A stretch of DNA of 64,000 bases, taken from CAZDVQ01 sp964508975. Its GTDB lineage: Bacteria > Bacteroidota > Bacteroidia > Chitinophagales > Saprospiraceae. Positions 19,004-26,861 of this stretch are shown here, one piece after another. Under the pieces are notes generated by a model that worked only from the letters and a program-made list of their open reading frames with translations, had not been told where the DNA came from and made no database searches. The first letter of the stretch is position 1. The number at the start of each line of letters is the position of its first letter. The stretch is taken from assembly GCA_964508975.1 (NCBI GenBank), contig CAZDVQ010000004.1:86064-150063 (forward strand), written 5' to 3'. The position numbers and the translations under genes are program-made.

Positions 19004-19065
19004 ATGGCTAATAACCGCCATTAATTTTACGGGTGTAATTTGCTTCAAATTTGAAATTCATGTTG

Positions 19066-19073
19066 TATTTTTG
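19066..19073 (+). promoter_or_regulatory. -7 box TATTTTTG
   Basis: Matches TAnnTTTG, with a TTG 23 bases upstream (19040-19042). It lies about 80 bases before the rhodanese gene at 19152. Confidence 0.4.
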
Positions 19074-19151
19074 AATGGGCATTGTTGTTAAAATGGGGCG
19101 TAATGCTGCTTATCCGTTAAAAAGATTACATTAACCTTAAATCGATACATT

Positions 19152-19628
19152 ATGAGGATTGTCACGTTATTTAGCCTGCTCTGTATAGTATGGAGCTGTG
19201 CACAGGAACCAAGTGCCAATCAAACGGCCGATCAAAATCAACCGGCAGATACCGTTAAGGTTTCTGTCACCAAAGACACCTTATTATTCCCCCTGGAGTT
19301 TCAGCAGAAATTACAAGCTACAGCAGGTGCTCAACTAGTCGATGTCCGCACCGCTGCTGAAATCCAAAGCGCTGGTGCTCTGCCAGGGCATATTAACATC
19401 GACTTTAATCGACCTGACTTTCAAGATGAATTAGCCGCAAAACTAGACCCCGAAAAACCCGTTTTTGTGTATTGTGCCGCCGGAACGCGCAGCGAAAAAT
19501 CAATCGCCTATTTCTCAAACCTCGGGTTCAAAGTGGTATACCATATGAACGGAGGGTACAACCAATGGCTCATCGACATTAAAAAAGCACCTCAACCTAA
19601 AGTTAGCCTTGAAGTAAAAACGCGTTAA
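19152..19628 (+). CDS. Rhodanese-like domain lipoprotein
   Basis: A 158-residue lipoprotein with a lipobox ending at Cys16 (IVWSC), so it is expected in the periplasm on a membrane. Residues 45-145 form a rhodanese (sulfurtransferase) domain with LVDVRTAAEIQSAGALPGHINIDF, then the active-site loop FVYCAAGTRSEKS with Cys108, and YHMNGGYNQW. It resembles single-domain thiosulfate:cyanide sulfurtransferases. The substrate is unknown; sulfur relay or redox roles are possible. A second rhodanese lipoprotein follows 80 bases downstream with its own -7 box. Confidence 0.85.
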   Translation: MRIVTLFSLLCIVWSCAQEPSANQTADQNQPADTVKVSVTKDTLLFPLEFQQKLQATAGAQLVDVRTAAEIQSAGALPGHINIDFNRPDFQDELAAKLDPEKPVFVYCAAGTRSEKSIAYFSNLGFKVVYHMNGGYNQWLIDIKKAPQPKVSLEVKTR

Positions 19629-19666
19629 AGTAATTTTTATCACCAAGTACATGCCAGCGAAGCACT

Positions 19667-19674
19667 TATCTTTG
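19667..19674 (+). promoter_or_regulatory. -7 box TATCTTTG
   Basis: Exact TAnnTTTG match, 35 bases before the second rhodanese gene. Confidence 0.5.
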
Positions 19675-19708
19675 CGTTCTGTTTCTGAACCACTAATTTA
19701 TTAAATCA

Positions 19709-20134
19709 ATGAAAAAGTTATTATTTCTGCTCATCGCTGGCTCGTTTGCCGCATGTAATGCACAACAAACCACGGGCACTGGTACAAGCACCGGTACCGA
19801 ATCATCGACTAATGCTCCTGCCACCAGCATCGCGGTGTTGCCTGTAGAGGAGTACAAGTCGAAGATGACAGCCACTGCCGATATCCAACTTATAGATATC
19901 CGTACGCCAGGGGAATATGCTGGCGGAACGATCGGCGCTGCCAAAAACATCAACTTCAACGATGCAAACTTTGAAGCTGAGATCGCTAAACTTGACCGTG
20001 AAAAGCCTCTTTTCATTTTCTGTGCTAGTGGTGGCCGCAGCGGTCGTTCTGCCCCTGTTTACCAAAAACTTGGCTTTAAACAAGTGTACGACCTTCAAGG
20101 TGGCTACGGCGCTTGGAAAAGTGCTGGCAACTAG
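19709..20134 (+). CDS. Rhodanese-like domain lipoprotein, second copy
   Basis: A 141-residue lipoprotein (lipobox GSFAAC, Cys16) with a Thr/Ser-rich linker at residues 20-42. The rhodanese fold then follows: LIDIRTPGEYAGGTIGAAKNINF, active-site loop FIFCASGGRSGRS with Cys105, and VYDLQGGYGAWKSAG. Compared with its neighbour it has a more typical GGRS loop. The pair may be an old duplication, but the domains are clearly diverged, so separate acquisition is also possible. It ends in a strong terminator. Confidence 0.87.
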   Translation: MKKLLFLLIAGSFAACNAQQTTGTGTSTGTESSTNAPATSIAVLPVEEYKSKMTATADIQLIDIRTPGEYAGGTIGAAKNINFNDANFEAEIAKLDREKPLFIFCASGGRSGRSAPVYQKLGFKQVYDLQGGYGAWKSAGN

Positions 20135-20154
20135 TTTATGGCAGTTGTATCTAA

Positions 20155-20188
20155 AAAGGGCAAGCTCGAAAGGGTTTGCCCTTTTTTT
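20155..20188 (+). terminator. Terminator after the rhodanese pair
   Basis: A 13-bp stem with two G-U pairs, a GAAA loop, and a run of T at 20182-20189. Confidence 0.88.
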
Positions 20189-20240
20189 TGTGCATGCGGC
20201 AATTAATTATCTGGCAGAACTAATGTGTGCTTATGTGGTT

Positions 20241-20489
20241 GGCAGCGCAAGGAACCCGCGTTAGCTGGCCGGAGCGTGGCCGCAACGCGGCCAGCCCGAA
20301 GGGCCAAGCGCTTAGCGCGCGCGTAGGACAGCGACGGCGCACCGCGCCGGAACGCCCAAAAAGAATAAATGATGAAATGATGAAATGATGAACGCGGTCG
20401 AGCGTAGCTCGGCCCACCCCCGCTACCAACTGACGCACAGCGTCTGTGCAGTGGAGGGGGGCGGCGCACAGCGCCGGGGGGAGGCGCTA
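20241..20489 (-). repeat. GC-rich dispersed element, copy 4 plus a divergent second block
   Basis: 20241-20359 is a minus-orientation copy (GAACGCCCAAAAAG at its constant end, hairpin GCCGCAACGCGGC). A TGATGAAA minisatellite then leads into a second, divergent GC-rich block at 20393-20489 (GCGGCGCACAGCGCCG). The whole gap 20135-20708 has no supported gene. Confidence 0.75.
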
Positions 20490-20623
20490 TAATAACGATG
20501 AACGATGAATTTCTTTGCCCTTGGAGCTGTCCTGTCTAAAAAAAAGCAAAAAAAACATTAACATTTGTAACTATAATTCATCGTTCATAAATCATAGCTA
20601 TAAATTTATGACAATAAATTTAT

Positions 20624-20655
20624 AAAAAAAGCCTTCCTGCATGATACAGGAAGGC
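20624..20655 (-). terminator. Terminator after the HtrA gene
   Basis: A 9-bp stem GCCTTCCTG (20631-20639) with CAGGAAGGC (20647-20655). On the minus strand it is followed by seven T. Confidence 0.85.
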
Positions 20656-20708
20656 TAACCAAGAAAACCCAAAAAAACTACTCCAAAACTAAATTGCTTT
20701 TCAAATCA

Positions 20709-21836
20709 TTATTCTTTCAGTTCGACGCGGTAATCCTTTTGGCTACCACGGCGGTTTATGGTCACGCTAACGAGGTCGCCAGGATTGCGCGAGGCGATTT
20801 TTTCCTGTAACTCATTAACTGTTTTTACATTTTTACCGTCTACGGCTACAATGACATCACCTTCTTTGATGCCGGCTTTCTTAGCGCCACCGTCACCAGA
20901 TAGCTCAACCACGTAAACACCTTGTGAGATGCTTAAGCTTTCTTCCTTGGCAACCTCGGCGTTTAGGTCTGCAATTACAACGCCTAGCATGCCACGGTGT
21001 ACAGATCCATAGTTGATTAAATCGGATACAACTTTTTTGACCAAGTTAATGGGTACAGCAAACGAGTAGCCTGCATAGGTACCGTTAGGCGCAAAGATGG
21101 CCGTGTTGATACCCAATAATTTACCATCGCTATTAACCAAAGCGCCACCACTATTGCCAGGGTTCACGGCTGCATCGGTTTGAATGAACGACTCGATAGC
21201 ACGCTGGCCATTTATTAAATCTAGGTTCCGGCCTTTAGCGCTTATGATTCCAGCCGTAACGGTTGAGGTCAAGTTAAAAGGATTGCCCACCGCTAAAACC
21301 CACTCGCCTACCTTCGCTTCATCTGAATCAGCAAACTCTACGGGAATAAGGCCCTCTGCTTCAATTTTAAGCACCGCAAGGTCGGTTGAAGGGTCGGTGC
21401 CCACCAAGGTGGCTTTGTATTTTTTCTGATCGTACAGGGTAACTTCAAGCTGGTTGGCATTTTCAACCACGTGGTTGTTGGTCACGATAAACCCTTCCTT
21501 GTTGATGATAACGCCTGAACCTGTTGACTGCCTAGGTTGTGGTTCGCCAAAGAAATGGTAATACCGCCGCTCACGTTCCGTTCTCGGCTCAGCAGCAGTT
21601 TGCTTCGCTTCAATATGCACTACTGTTGGCATGGCAGCCTCAGAAGCTTTGATGAACGAACTCGGGTAAGTCCCACCACCGGGCATGTAATCTACATGCT
21701 TGAAGCCTGATGCTGATGATGACTTTGTATCTGCCAAGTCATTAGACGGTGAAGCCTTCTGCATGAAATAATTGCCGCCCAGTACAACTAGACCACCAGC
21801 AATTCCAGCGAGTAAAAAACCAAATACTTTTCTCAT
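20709..21836 (-). CDS. HtrA/DegP-type serine protease (Do family), one PDZ domain
   Basis: A 375-residue periplasmic quality-control protease. The start is placed at 21836 (MRKVFGFLLAGIAGGLVVLGG), because this ATG begins a normal signal anchor; the longer frame adds ten residues. The trypsin-like domain has the triad His122 (TNNHVVENA), Asp152 (TDLAVLK) and Ser229 (NPGNSGGALV). A single PDZ domain follows at about residues 275-365 (GVYVVELSGDGGAKKAGIKEGDVIVAVDGKNV). It degrades or refolds misfolded envelope proteins. It is transcribed divergently from the DUF5606 gene. DegP, DegQ and DegS types cannot be told apart, so no symbol is given. Confidence 0.93.
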   Translation of the reverse strand: MRKVFGFLLAGIAGGLVVLGGNYFMQKASPSNDLADTKSSSASGFKHVDYMPGGGTYPSSFIKASEAAMPTVVHIEAKQTAAEPRTERERRYYHFFGEPQPRQSTGSGVIINKEGFIVTNNHVVENANQLEVTLYDQKKYKATLVGTDPSTDLAVLKIEAEGLIPVEFADSDEAKVGEWVLAVGNPFNLTSTVTAGIISAKGRNLDLINGQRAIESFIQTDAAVNPGNSGGALVNSDGKLLGINTAIFAPNGTYAGYSFAVPINLVKKVVSDLINYGSVHRGMLGVVIADLNAEVAKEESLSISQGVYVVELSGDGGAKKAGIKEGDVIVAVDGKNVKTVNELQEKIASRNPGDLVSVTINRRGSQKDYRVELKE

Positions 21837-21928
21837 ATACGTTTCCAATTTTTGTAGATACATCAAGGAAACGCCAAGCCTACAAACATGGTTATGTATA
21901 AAAGGCCATTTAACATAAGTTTAAGATT

Positions 21929-21959
21929 TTGCTTTACACCAAATGATTTTTTATCTTTG
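21929..21959 (+). promoter_or_regulatory. Bacteroidota-type promoter (TTG, 20-base gap, TATCTTTG)
   Basis: TTG at 21929-21931 is followed after 20 bases by TATCTTTG at 21952-21959. It lies about 45 bases before the DUF5606 gene and is the best promoter match in the window. Confidence 0.65.
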
Positions 21960-22004
21960 CCCTGTTAAACAATGTAAATCAACTTACCAAAGCAATACAA
22001 TACA

Positions 22005-22448
22005 ATGGAATTTGAAAAATTAGTTGCAGTTTCTGGCAAACCGGGACTATTCTTCGTGGTTGGAAACCGCAGCAATGGTTTAATCTTGGAAGATATCGAC
22101 TCTAAAAAAAGAACTTTTGTTCCTGCCCGTACACACCAGTTCAGCCCGCTTGAAACCATCTCTATTTACGTGGACACCGATGAGGAAACTATTCCGCTCC
22201 GCAGCGTTTTCGCGAAGATGAGGGACGCTGGTGTTGAACTCGTTAACCATAAAGGCAGCAAAGAAGAGCTTCGTGCTTATTTCTTGCAAATTTTGCCTGA
22301 GCACGACCAAGACCAGGTGAGCGCAAGCGACATCGGCAAAGTGGTAAAATGGTTCGGATTCTTGAAAGATCGCCAACTGCTTCACATCCTCGACGCTCCC
22401 GCTGTTGACGCTACCGCTGATGCAGCTGAAGTAGAAGAAGTTAAATAA
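22005..22448 (+). CDS. DUF5606 family protein
   Basis: A 147-residue protein of the Bacteroidota-specific DUF5606 family, recognised by LVAVSGKPGLFFVVGNRSNGLI, FVPARTHQFSPLETISIYVDT, IPLRSVFAKM and the helical end DIGKVVKWFGFLKDRQLL. The N-terminal half looks like a small beta-barrel and the C-terminal half is helical and acidic. No signal peptide; cytosolic. Function unknown. It has its own promoter and terminator and is divergent from the protease gene. Confidence 0.85.
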   Translation: MEFEKLVAVSGKPGLFFVVGNRSNGLILEDIDSKKRTFVPARTHQFSPLETISIYVDTDEETIPLRSVFAKMRDAGVELVNHKGSKEELRAYFLQILPEHDQDQVSASDIGKVVKWFGFLKDRQLLHILDAPAVDATADAAEVEEVK

Positions 22449-22465
22449 TAACGACTCCAAGGCAT

Positions 22466-22496
22466 AAAAAAGGGCTCCCATGAGGAGCCCTTTTTT
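22466..22496 (+). terminator. Bidirectional terminator after the DUF5606 gene
   Basis: The stem AAAAAGGGCTCC/GGAGCCCTTTTT has a 5-base loop (CATGA), with A and T tracts on its two sides. Confidence 0.88.
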
Positions 22497-22513
22497 ATGC
22501 TATAAAATAGCCT

Positions 22514-22575
22514 AATCGCAAAAAGACTAGGAATTTTGCGATTATATTCGCAAAATTCCTAGTCTTTTTGCGATT
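22514..22575. repeat. Perfect 28-bp inverted repeat upstream of the AAA_14/DUF4143 gene
   Basis: Arms 22514-22541 and 22548-22575 are exactly complementary around a 6-base centre (TTATAT). The outer ends are AATCGC/GCGATT and the inner ends TTTTGCGA/TCGCAAAA. It lies 40 bases before the ATPase start codon and could be an operator, a hairpin in the leader or a transposition end. Confidence 0.92.
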
Positions 22576-22615
22576 ACATGCTTTTTGATGTATCTTTATT
22601 CCAAATTTCATTAGC

Positions 22616-23749
22616 ATGATATCTAGATTACAATATGAATCTTTGATTCAAGATTTGAATGGCCCCAAAGCCTTAATCTTATTAGGAGCTAGACAAACTG
22701 GTAAAACTACTTTAGCCAGGATGTTGACTGATACACTCCAAAATCAAGTCTTATGGTTGTATGGTGATGATACAGATACAGCTGCAATGTTCAAATCGCC
22801 CAATAGTGATAAATTGAAGCATATTATTGGCCAATATCGATATGTTGTGATAGACGAGGCACAACGAATTGAAAATATAGGTTTGTGCCTCAAAATCATT
22901 ATTGATCAAATTCCTAACGTGAAAGTAATCGCCACAGGGTCTTCTTCGTTTGAGCTAAGCAATCAAATCAATGAACCATTGACTGGTAGGAAATGGGAGT
23001 ATAAGATATTTCCCATTGCAACAGCTGAACTGATTAAAAGCAATGGGCTCATATCAGAACAACGCATGTTGCACCAGCGCCTAGTTTATGGTTTTTATCC
23101 AGAGGTTATCAATAATCCAGGGAGAGAGCAGGAAGTCCTTAAGCTTTTATCCAATGACTACCTTTATAAGGATATATTGAGCATGCAAGTTATTCGTAAA
23201 CCTCATGCACTAGAGAAATTGCTCCAAGCATTATCTTTTCAAGTGGGTAACCTTGTATCAAACCATGAACTCGGGCAAATGGCTGGGCTAGATAATCAAA
23301 CTGTTGAGCACTATTTAGATTTACTCGAGAAGTCGTTTATCATATTTAGGCTTTCTAGCCTGAGTAGAAACTTAAGGAATGAACTCAAAAAATCTAAAAA
23401 AATATATTTCTACGACAATGGAATTCGCAACGCCATTATAAATCAGTTCAACCCAATTGAATTGCGCAACGATGTAGGAGCTTTATGGGAAAACTACTTA
23501 GTAAGCGAACGGCAAAAAAACTTAAACATCCATAAAAATTTCGCCAATGTATTTTTTTGGAGATCAAAGCAGCAAAAGGAAATAGATTATGTTGAAGAAT
23601 TTAACGGACAAACCCTCGCATATGAATTTAAGTGGAATGGAACCACTAAGGTTAATCTACACCAAGATTTTGCAAGTGCATACAACGTTTCAACGCTAAA
23701 GGTTATTAGCCCAGAAAATTATTTAGACTTCGTAACTAAAGCGCTCTAA
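22616..23749 (+). CDS. AAA_14/DUF4143 family ATPase
   Basis: A 377-residue cytosolic P-loop ATPase. The N-terminal AAA_14 domain has Walker A GARQTGKTT (residues 24-32) and Walker B YVVIDEAQ (76-83), followed by VKVIATGSSSFEL, a sensor-1-like segment, and LTGRKWEYKIFPI. The C-terminal half matches DUF4143: LEKSFIIFRLSSLSRNLRNELKKSKKIYFYDNGIRNAI, then a nuclease-fold-like end (FFWRSKQQKEIDYVEEF, YEFKW) similar to the PD-(D/E)XK-like tail seen in this group. The family is widespread, often horizontally spread, and its function is unknown. Base composition is more AT-rich than its neighbours. Confidence 0.9.
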   Translation: MISRLQYESLIQDLNGPKALILLGARQTGKTTLARMLTDTLQNQVLWLYGDDTDTAAMFKSPNSDKLKHIIGQYRYVVIDEAQRIENIGLCLKIIIDQIPNVKVIATGSSSFELSNQINEPLTGRKWEYKIFPIATAELIKSNGLISEQRMLHQRLVYGFYPEVINNPGREQEVLKLLSNDYLYKDILSMQVIRKPHALEKLLQALSFQVGNLVSNHELGQMAGLDNQTVEHYLDLLEKSFIIFRLSSLSRNLRNELKKSKKIYFYDNGIRNAIINQFNPIELRNDVGALWENYLVSERQKNLNIHKNFANVFFWRSKQQKEIDYVEEFNGQTLAYEFKWNGTTKVNLHQDFASAYNVSTLKVISPENYLDFVTKAL

Positions 23750-23762
23750 ATATCTGATATAA

Positions 23763-24263
23763 TTACTTTATCATCTTCATAAAGGTGCCCAACAACCAGT
23801 TGGCGTCAGAGCGTACAAAGTTGTCGAGTGTAGCATCTGCTTTCTGGGCAAAGAGCTTGATATCGTTAACCACCTGCTTGAATTCGGCTACATCCGCACT
23901 TTCGCCTTCGGTTTGACCTATGTCGTTGAGTACCTTGATAATAGGTTCTAGCTCGCGTTTTTTGCGTTGTATGATAATTAATCGAATCACCTCCCACATA
24001 TCTTTCTCGGCCAAGAAGTATTCCTTGCGCTCGCCAGCTCGTAACTCCTTGTGTACCAAGCCCCAGTCAATTAGTGCCCTCACATTCATGTTGGCATTGC
24101 CCCGTGATATTTGAAGTTCTTCCATGATTTGCTCGGCACAAAGCGGTTCAGGTGCAATCATCAGCAGGGCGTGTACCTGCGCCATTGTGCGGTTTACCCC
24201 CCAGTCGGTAGCCAAGGCTCCCCAGGTTTGAATAAATTTCTCCTTGGCTTCAGTAAATTCCAT
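23763..24263 (-). CDS. GbsR/MarR family transcriptional regulator
   Basis: A 166-residue winged-helix DNA-binding protein. The N-terminus EFTEAKEKFIQTWGALATDWGVNRTMAQVHALLMIAP and recognition region LCAEQIMEELQISRGNANMNVRALIDWGLVHKELRAGERKEYF are diagnostic of the GbsR-like branch of MarR regulators. The C-terminal half (about 75 residues) is helical and likely dimerises. The targets are unknown, and no obvious partner operon lies next to it; the truncated DUF6157 gene lies just upstream on the same strand. Confidence 0.88.
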   Translation of the reverse strand: MEFTEAKEKFIQTWGALATDWGVNRTMAQVHALLMIAPEPLCAEQIMEELQISRGNANMNVRALIDWGLVHKELRAGERKEYFLAEKDMWEVIRLIIIQRKKRELEPIIKVLNDIGQTEGESADVAEFKQVVNDIKLFAQKADATLDNFVRSDANWLLGTFMKMIK

Positions 24264-24308
24264 AACGGTTTAAGTTGTGAGTACTTAGTAACTCTCTTTG
24301 AATAGTTT

Positions 24309-24518
24309 TTACCGCAATTGGTTCATTTTACAGCTAAAAATAAATATTTTAATTTCATCGGAAGTATATCGATAAGGGTTTTGGGCAATCATTTCATATT
24401 GTAAAAAGGCAATGCTTTTGTCGTCGCCCTTGTATGCTGGTATTTCACCTTGTACGGCCGGACAATCATCGGCCACCGCAATAAAAGTATTGATGTAATT
24501 AGTGCTATGCGTTTTCAT
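24309..24518 (-). pseudogene. DUF6157 family protein, C-terminally truncated
   Basis: A 69-codon frame whose first 55 residues (MKTHSTNYINTFIAVADDCP, GEIPAYKGDDKSIAFLQYEMIAQNPYRYTSDEI) match the N-terminal half of DUF6157 proteins, which normally run to roughly 130 residues. After TSDE the similarity ends and the frame stops (IKIFIFSCKMNQLR). No continuation is seen in the 45 bases before the GbsR gene, so the 3' half appears deleted. A minisatellite begins directly at its start codon. It may be a dead remnant or a still-expressed short protein. Confidence 0.6.
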
Positions 24519-24681
24519 AGTTCATCGTTCATAGTTCATCGTTCATAGTTCTCCAATCGGCGGCTTGCCGCCGACGCGCTAGGTGCCCAGAAGGCCGCGC
24601 CGTAGGCGCGGGTGCGCGCAGCGCACGGAGCGAACAGCGAACCCTGGCGGGGACCGGCGACGCGTAGCGGCGCAGCGCCCA
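24517..24681 (-). repeat. Minisatellite plus GC-rich dispersed element, copy 5
   Basis: 24517-24551 holds ATAGTTCATCGTTC units. 24557-24681 is a minus-orientation GC-rich element with hairpins GGCGGCTTGCCGCC, GCGCCGTAGGCGC and GTGCGCGCAGCGCAC, and its constant end (GCGCCC) at 24681. The gap 24519-24825 otherwise holds only a terminator. Confidence 0.82.
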
Positions 24682-24772
24682 GATCAATTTGCTTAAGGCT
24701 AAGTTAGCTAAAATTGGCTATTTTTTGGAACGCTAAGATAAACAAATTGTTGCATTTGATTTATTTATGGGC

Positions 24773-24808
24773 ATAAAAAAAGCCATCTCTGGGATTGAGA
24801 TGGCTTTT
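24773..24808 (-). terminator. Terminator after the FG-GAP/ASPIC gene
   Basis: A 12-bp stem AAAAGCCATCTC (24778-24789) with GAGATGGCTTTT (24797-24808). On the minus strand the T run follows. Confidence 0.85.
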
Positions 24809-24825
24809 TACTAGGCTAGTAGCGC

Positions 24826-26829
24826 TTATTGCTTCACAAATTTTTGTGCAGCTTGCTCGCCTTGAGCTGTTTGGATTGTGATGAAGTATGTACCGGCGGC
24901 CAACGATTGAACGTTAACTTGGTTGCCGCTTACAGGGAACATTTTAACCAATTTGCCTTCGATATTGTAAATGCTGATGCCTTTTACCGTGCTCATGTCG
25001 ATGTCTTTCAACACGATGATATCGCTGGTTGGGTTAGGGAAAATGCTGAACAGTGTTTCCTCGGTGTTTACCACAGAAACTACTGGGCTTGAGCCTTCAA
25101 CCACCATGGTAGGAGCGTTGATAGCAGGGTTGTTGATCACGTCAACAACGCCAGAAGGCCATACCACGCGGATTTGGCTAATGGCTGTTTCCTCACCGAT
25201 ACCGAAGTGTGCGTTAAGGGTAGACTGGTGGCTAAAGCCTGAACCAGAGCGGATTTCGCGGATTTGTTTGCCCCAAGCACCGTAAATTTCAACGCGGGCA
25301 CCAATACCGTTGCGGTTACTTTGAACACCAACCAAGGTGATTTTAACCCAGTTGTTGTCGTTAGGTGTGTTCATGTAAGCAGTACCACCTGTTTGAACAT
25401 CTAGGAAACCGTCGTTGTTAAGGTCACCAATACCACCTTCACCAAAAGGCAAGTCATAACCTGTGAAAGTCAAGTCGCCATTGTTGAGGTAAAGTTCTTT
25501 GCCATTTTGCCATAGGAAGTCAACCCAGCCATCGTTGTTGAAATCGGCAGCTTGGAGCTCCCATGAACCAACTTGTGGGTCGATACCAGAGGTTGCATAG
25601 ATGTCGGTAAAAGTACCGTCACCGTTGTTGCGGTATAATTTATTCTGGTCAGAGATATTAGAAAGCAAGAAGTCCATATCGCCATCGTTATCGAAGTCTT
25701 CGATAGCAGTAGACCATGATTGAGCGCCATCGTTTACACCGGCAGCTGCGCCACGTTCCGTAAAGGTACCGTCACCGTTGTTGTGGTACAGGAGGTTGAT
25801 GCGTTGTGGGTCGCCAACTGGAGCACCACCGCGGCATTTCGACATGTACATGTCTTGGAAACCATTGTTGTCGTAGTCCGTCCACATCGATTGGTAGTTA
25901 CCACCCACGTCAAGGGTAGCAAAGAAAGGAATATCGAACACGAGGTTACCAGCACCGTCGTTGCGGTAAGCATGGCTTTGGTCTACGTCATGGCAAGCAA
26001 AAAGGTCGAGTTGACCGTCGTGGTTGATATCGATAAAGTTAGTACGTTGTGTAAAGATGTATTGAGGGTAAGGCGTTTCGGTATAAGCTGTACCGCCGTT
26101 GTTGGCCCGGATAACCGCTAAACGGCTACCACCACCGAAAACGAGGTCGTTAAAACCGTTACCGTCATAGTCGCCGGTAGCGATACTCCAACTTGGGGTA
26201 GCACTCAAGCCTGGAAGTTGGTAAGTAGTAGAACTAAAACCACCAGTAACCAATTGGTGTAGGATGGTCATATCATTTGATCCTACAGTCACGATATCAT
26301 CAAGGTAGTCACCGTTCATATCTGAAACGTTACAGATGTTCGATGAAGCGGTAAGCGACTGCGGTATAAACTGGATAGCAGGTAGAACCACCGCACCTTC
26401 GGTGAGTTGGAAGTCAAAACCATCACTTTCCCAACGGTTGTCGAAGGCAATGTAGTAAGTTGTACCAGCCACTACGTTAACTTGGGCATAAGATAAATAG
26501 CCACTTCCGCCGTCATCGTCGCCGCCAAAACAAGAAAGGTTAGAGCAAGTTCCCATGTAGATGTGGAAACGAGTATCACGACCAGCGTTTTGGGTTAAGT
26601 CGGTGCTAACCGTCAAGGTGTAATCTTGCGCAGGTGTGTACTTGTACCATTCGCCAGCGGTGGCACCACCACCATTGGCAGCACAAATAGGCGCTGGAAC
26701 CTCTGAGCCATTCACAGCTGCAATAGTGTGTACCCCAGCGGTAATTACCAAGGCACTATCGCAAGTGTTCTGTGCAAAACCAAAGGCGGTGCACATGGAC
26801 AGTAAAGTTAAAAGTGTAAGTTTTTTCAT
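24826..26829 (-). CDS. FG-GAP/VCBS repeat protein with ASPIC/UnbV domain and T9SS type A signal (CRTAC1-like)
   Basis: A 667-residue secreted protein; the start is set at 26829 (MKKLTLLTLLSMCTAFGFAQN). Residues 20-145 form an N-terminal domain with YKYTPAQDYTLTVS and DTRFHIYMGTC. About seven FG-GAP/VCBS-like repeats follow with calcium-binding loops such as DYDGNGFNDLVFGG, DINHDGQLDLFACHD, DFDNDGDMDFLLSN and DLNNDGFLDVQTGG, giving a likely beta-propeller. An ASPIC/UnbV domain (GARVEIYGAWGKQIREIRSG, NAHFGIGEETAISQIRVVWPSG) comes next, then a type A sorting signal (IFPNPTSDIIVLKD to LAAGTYFITIQT). It follows the di-haem cytochrome gene by 32 bases and is probably co-transcribed with it. Confidence 0.92.
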   Translation of the reverse strand: MKKLTLLTLLSMCTAFGFAQNTCDSALVITAGVHTIAAVNGSEVPAPICAANGGGATAGEWYKYTPAQDYTLTVSTDLTQNAGRDTRFHIYMGTCSNLSCFGGDDDGGSGYLSYAQVNVVAGTTYYIAFDNRWESDGFDFQLTEGAVVLPAIQFIPQSLTASSNICNVSDMNGDYLDDIVTVGSNDMTILHQLVTGGFSSTTYQLPGLSATPSWSIATGDYDGNGFNDLVFGGGSRLAVIRANNGGTAYTETPYPQYIFTQRTNFIDINHDGQLDLFACHDVDQSHAYRNDGAGNLVFDIPFFATLDVGGNYQSMWTDYDNNGFQDMYMSKCRGGAPVGDPQRINLLYHNNGDGTFTERGAAAGVNDGAQSWSTAIEDFDNDGDMDFLLSNISDQNKLYRNNGDGTFTDIYATSGIDPQVGSWELQAADFNNDGWVDFLWQNGKELYLNNGDLTFTGYDLPFGEGGIGDLNNDGFLDVQTGGTAYMNTPNDNNWVKITLVGVQSNRNGIGARVEIYGAWGKQIREIRSGSGFSHQSTLNAHFGIGEETAISQIRVVWPSGVVDVINNPAINAPTMVVEGSSPVVSVVNTEETLFSIFPNPTSDIIVLKDIDMSTVKGISIYNIEGKLVKMFPVSGNQVNVQSLAAGTYFITIQTAQGEQAAQKFVKQ

Positions 26830-26861
26830 AAAAATAGTTGTTAATAAAGCAAAAATGGGTT

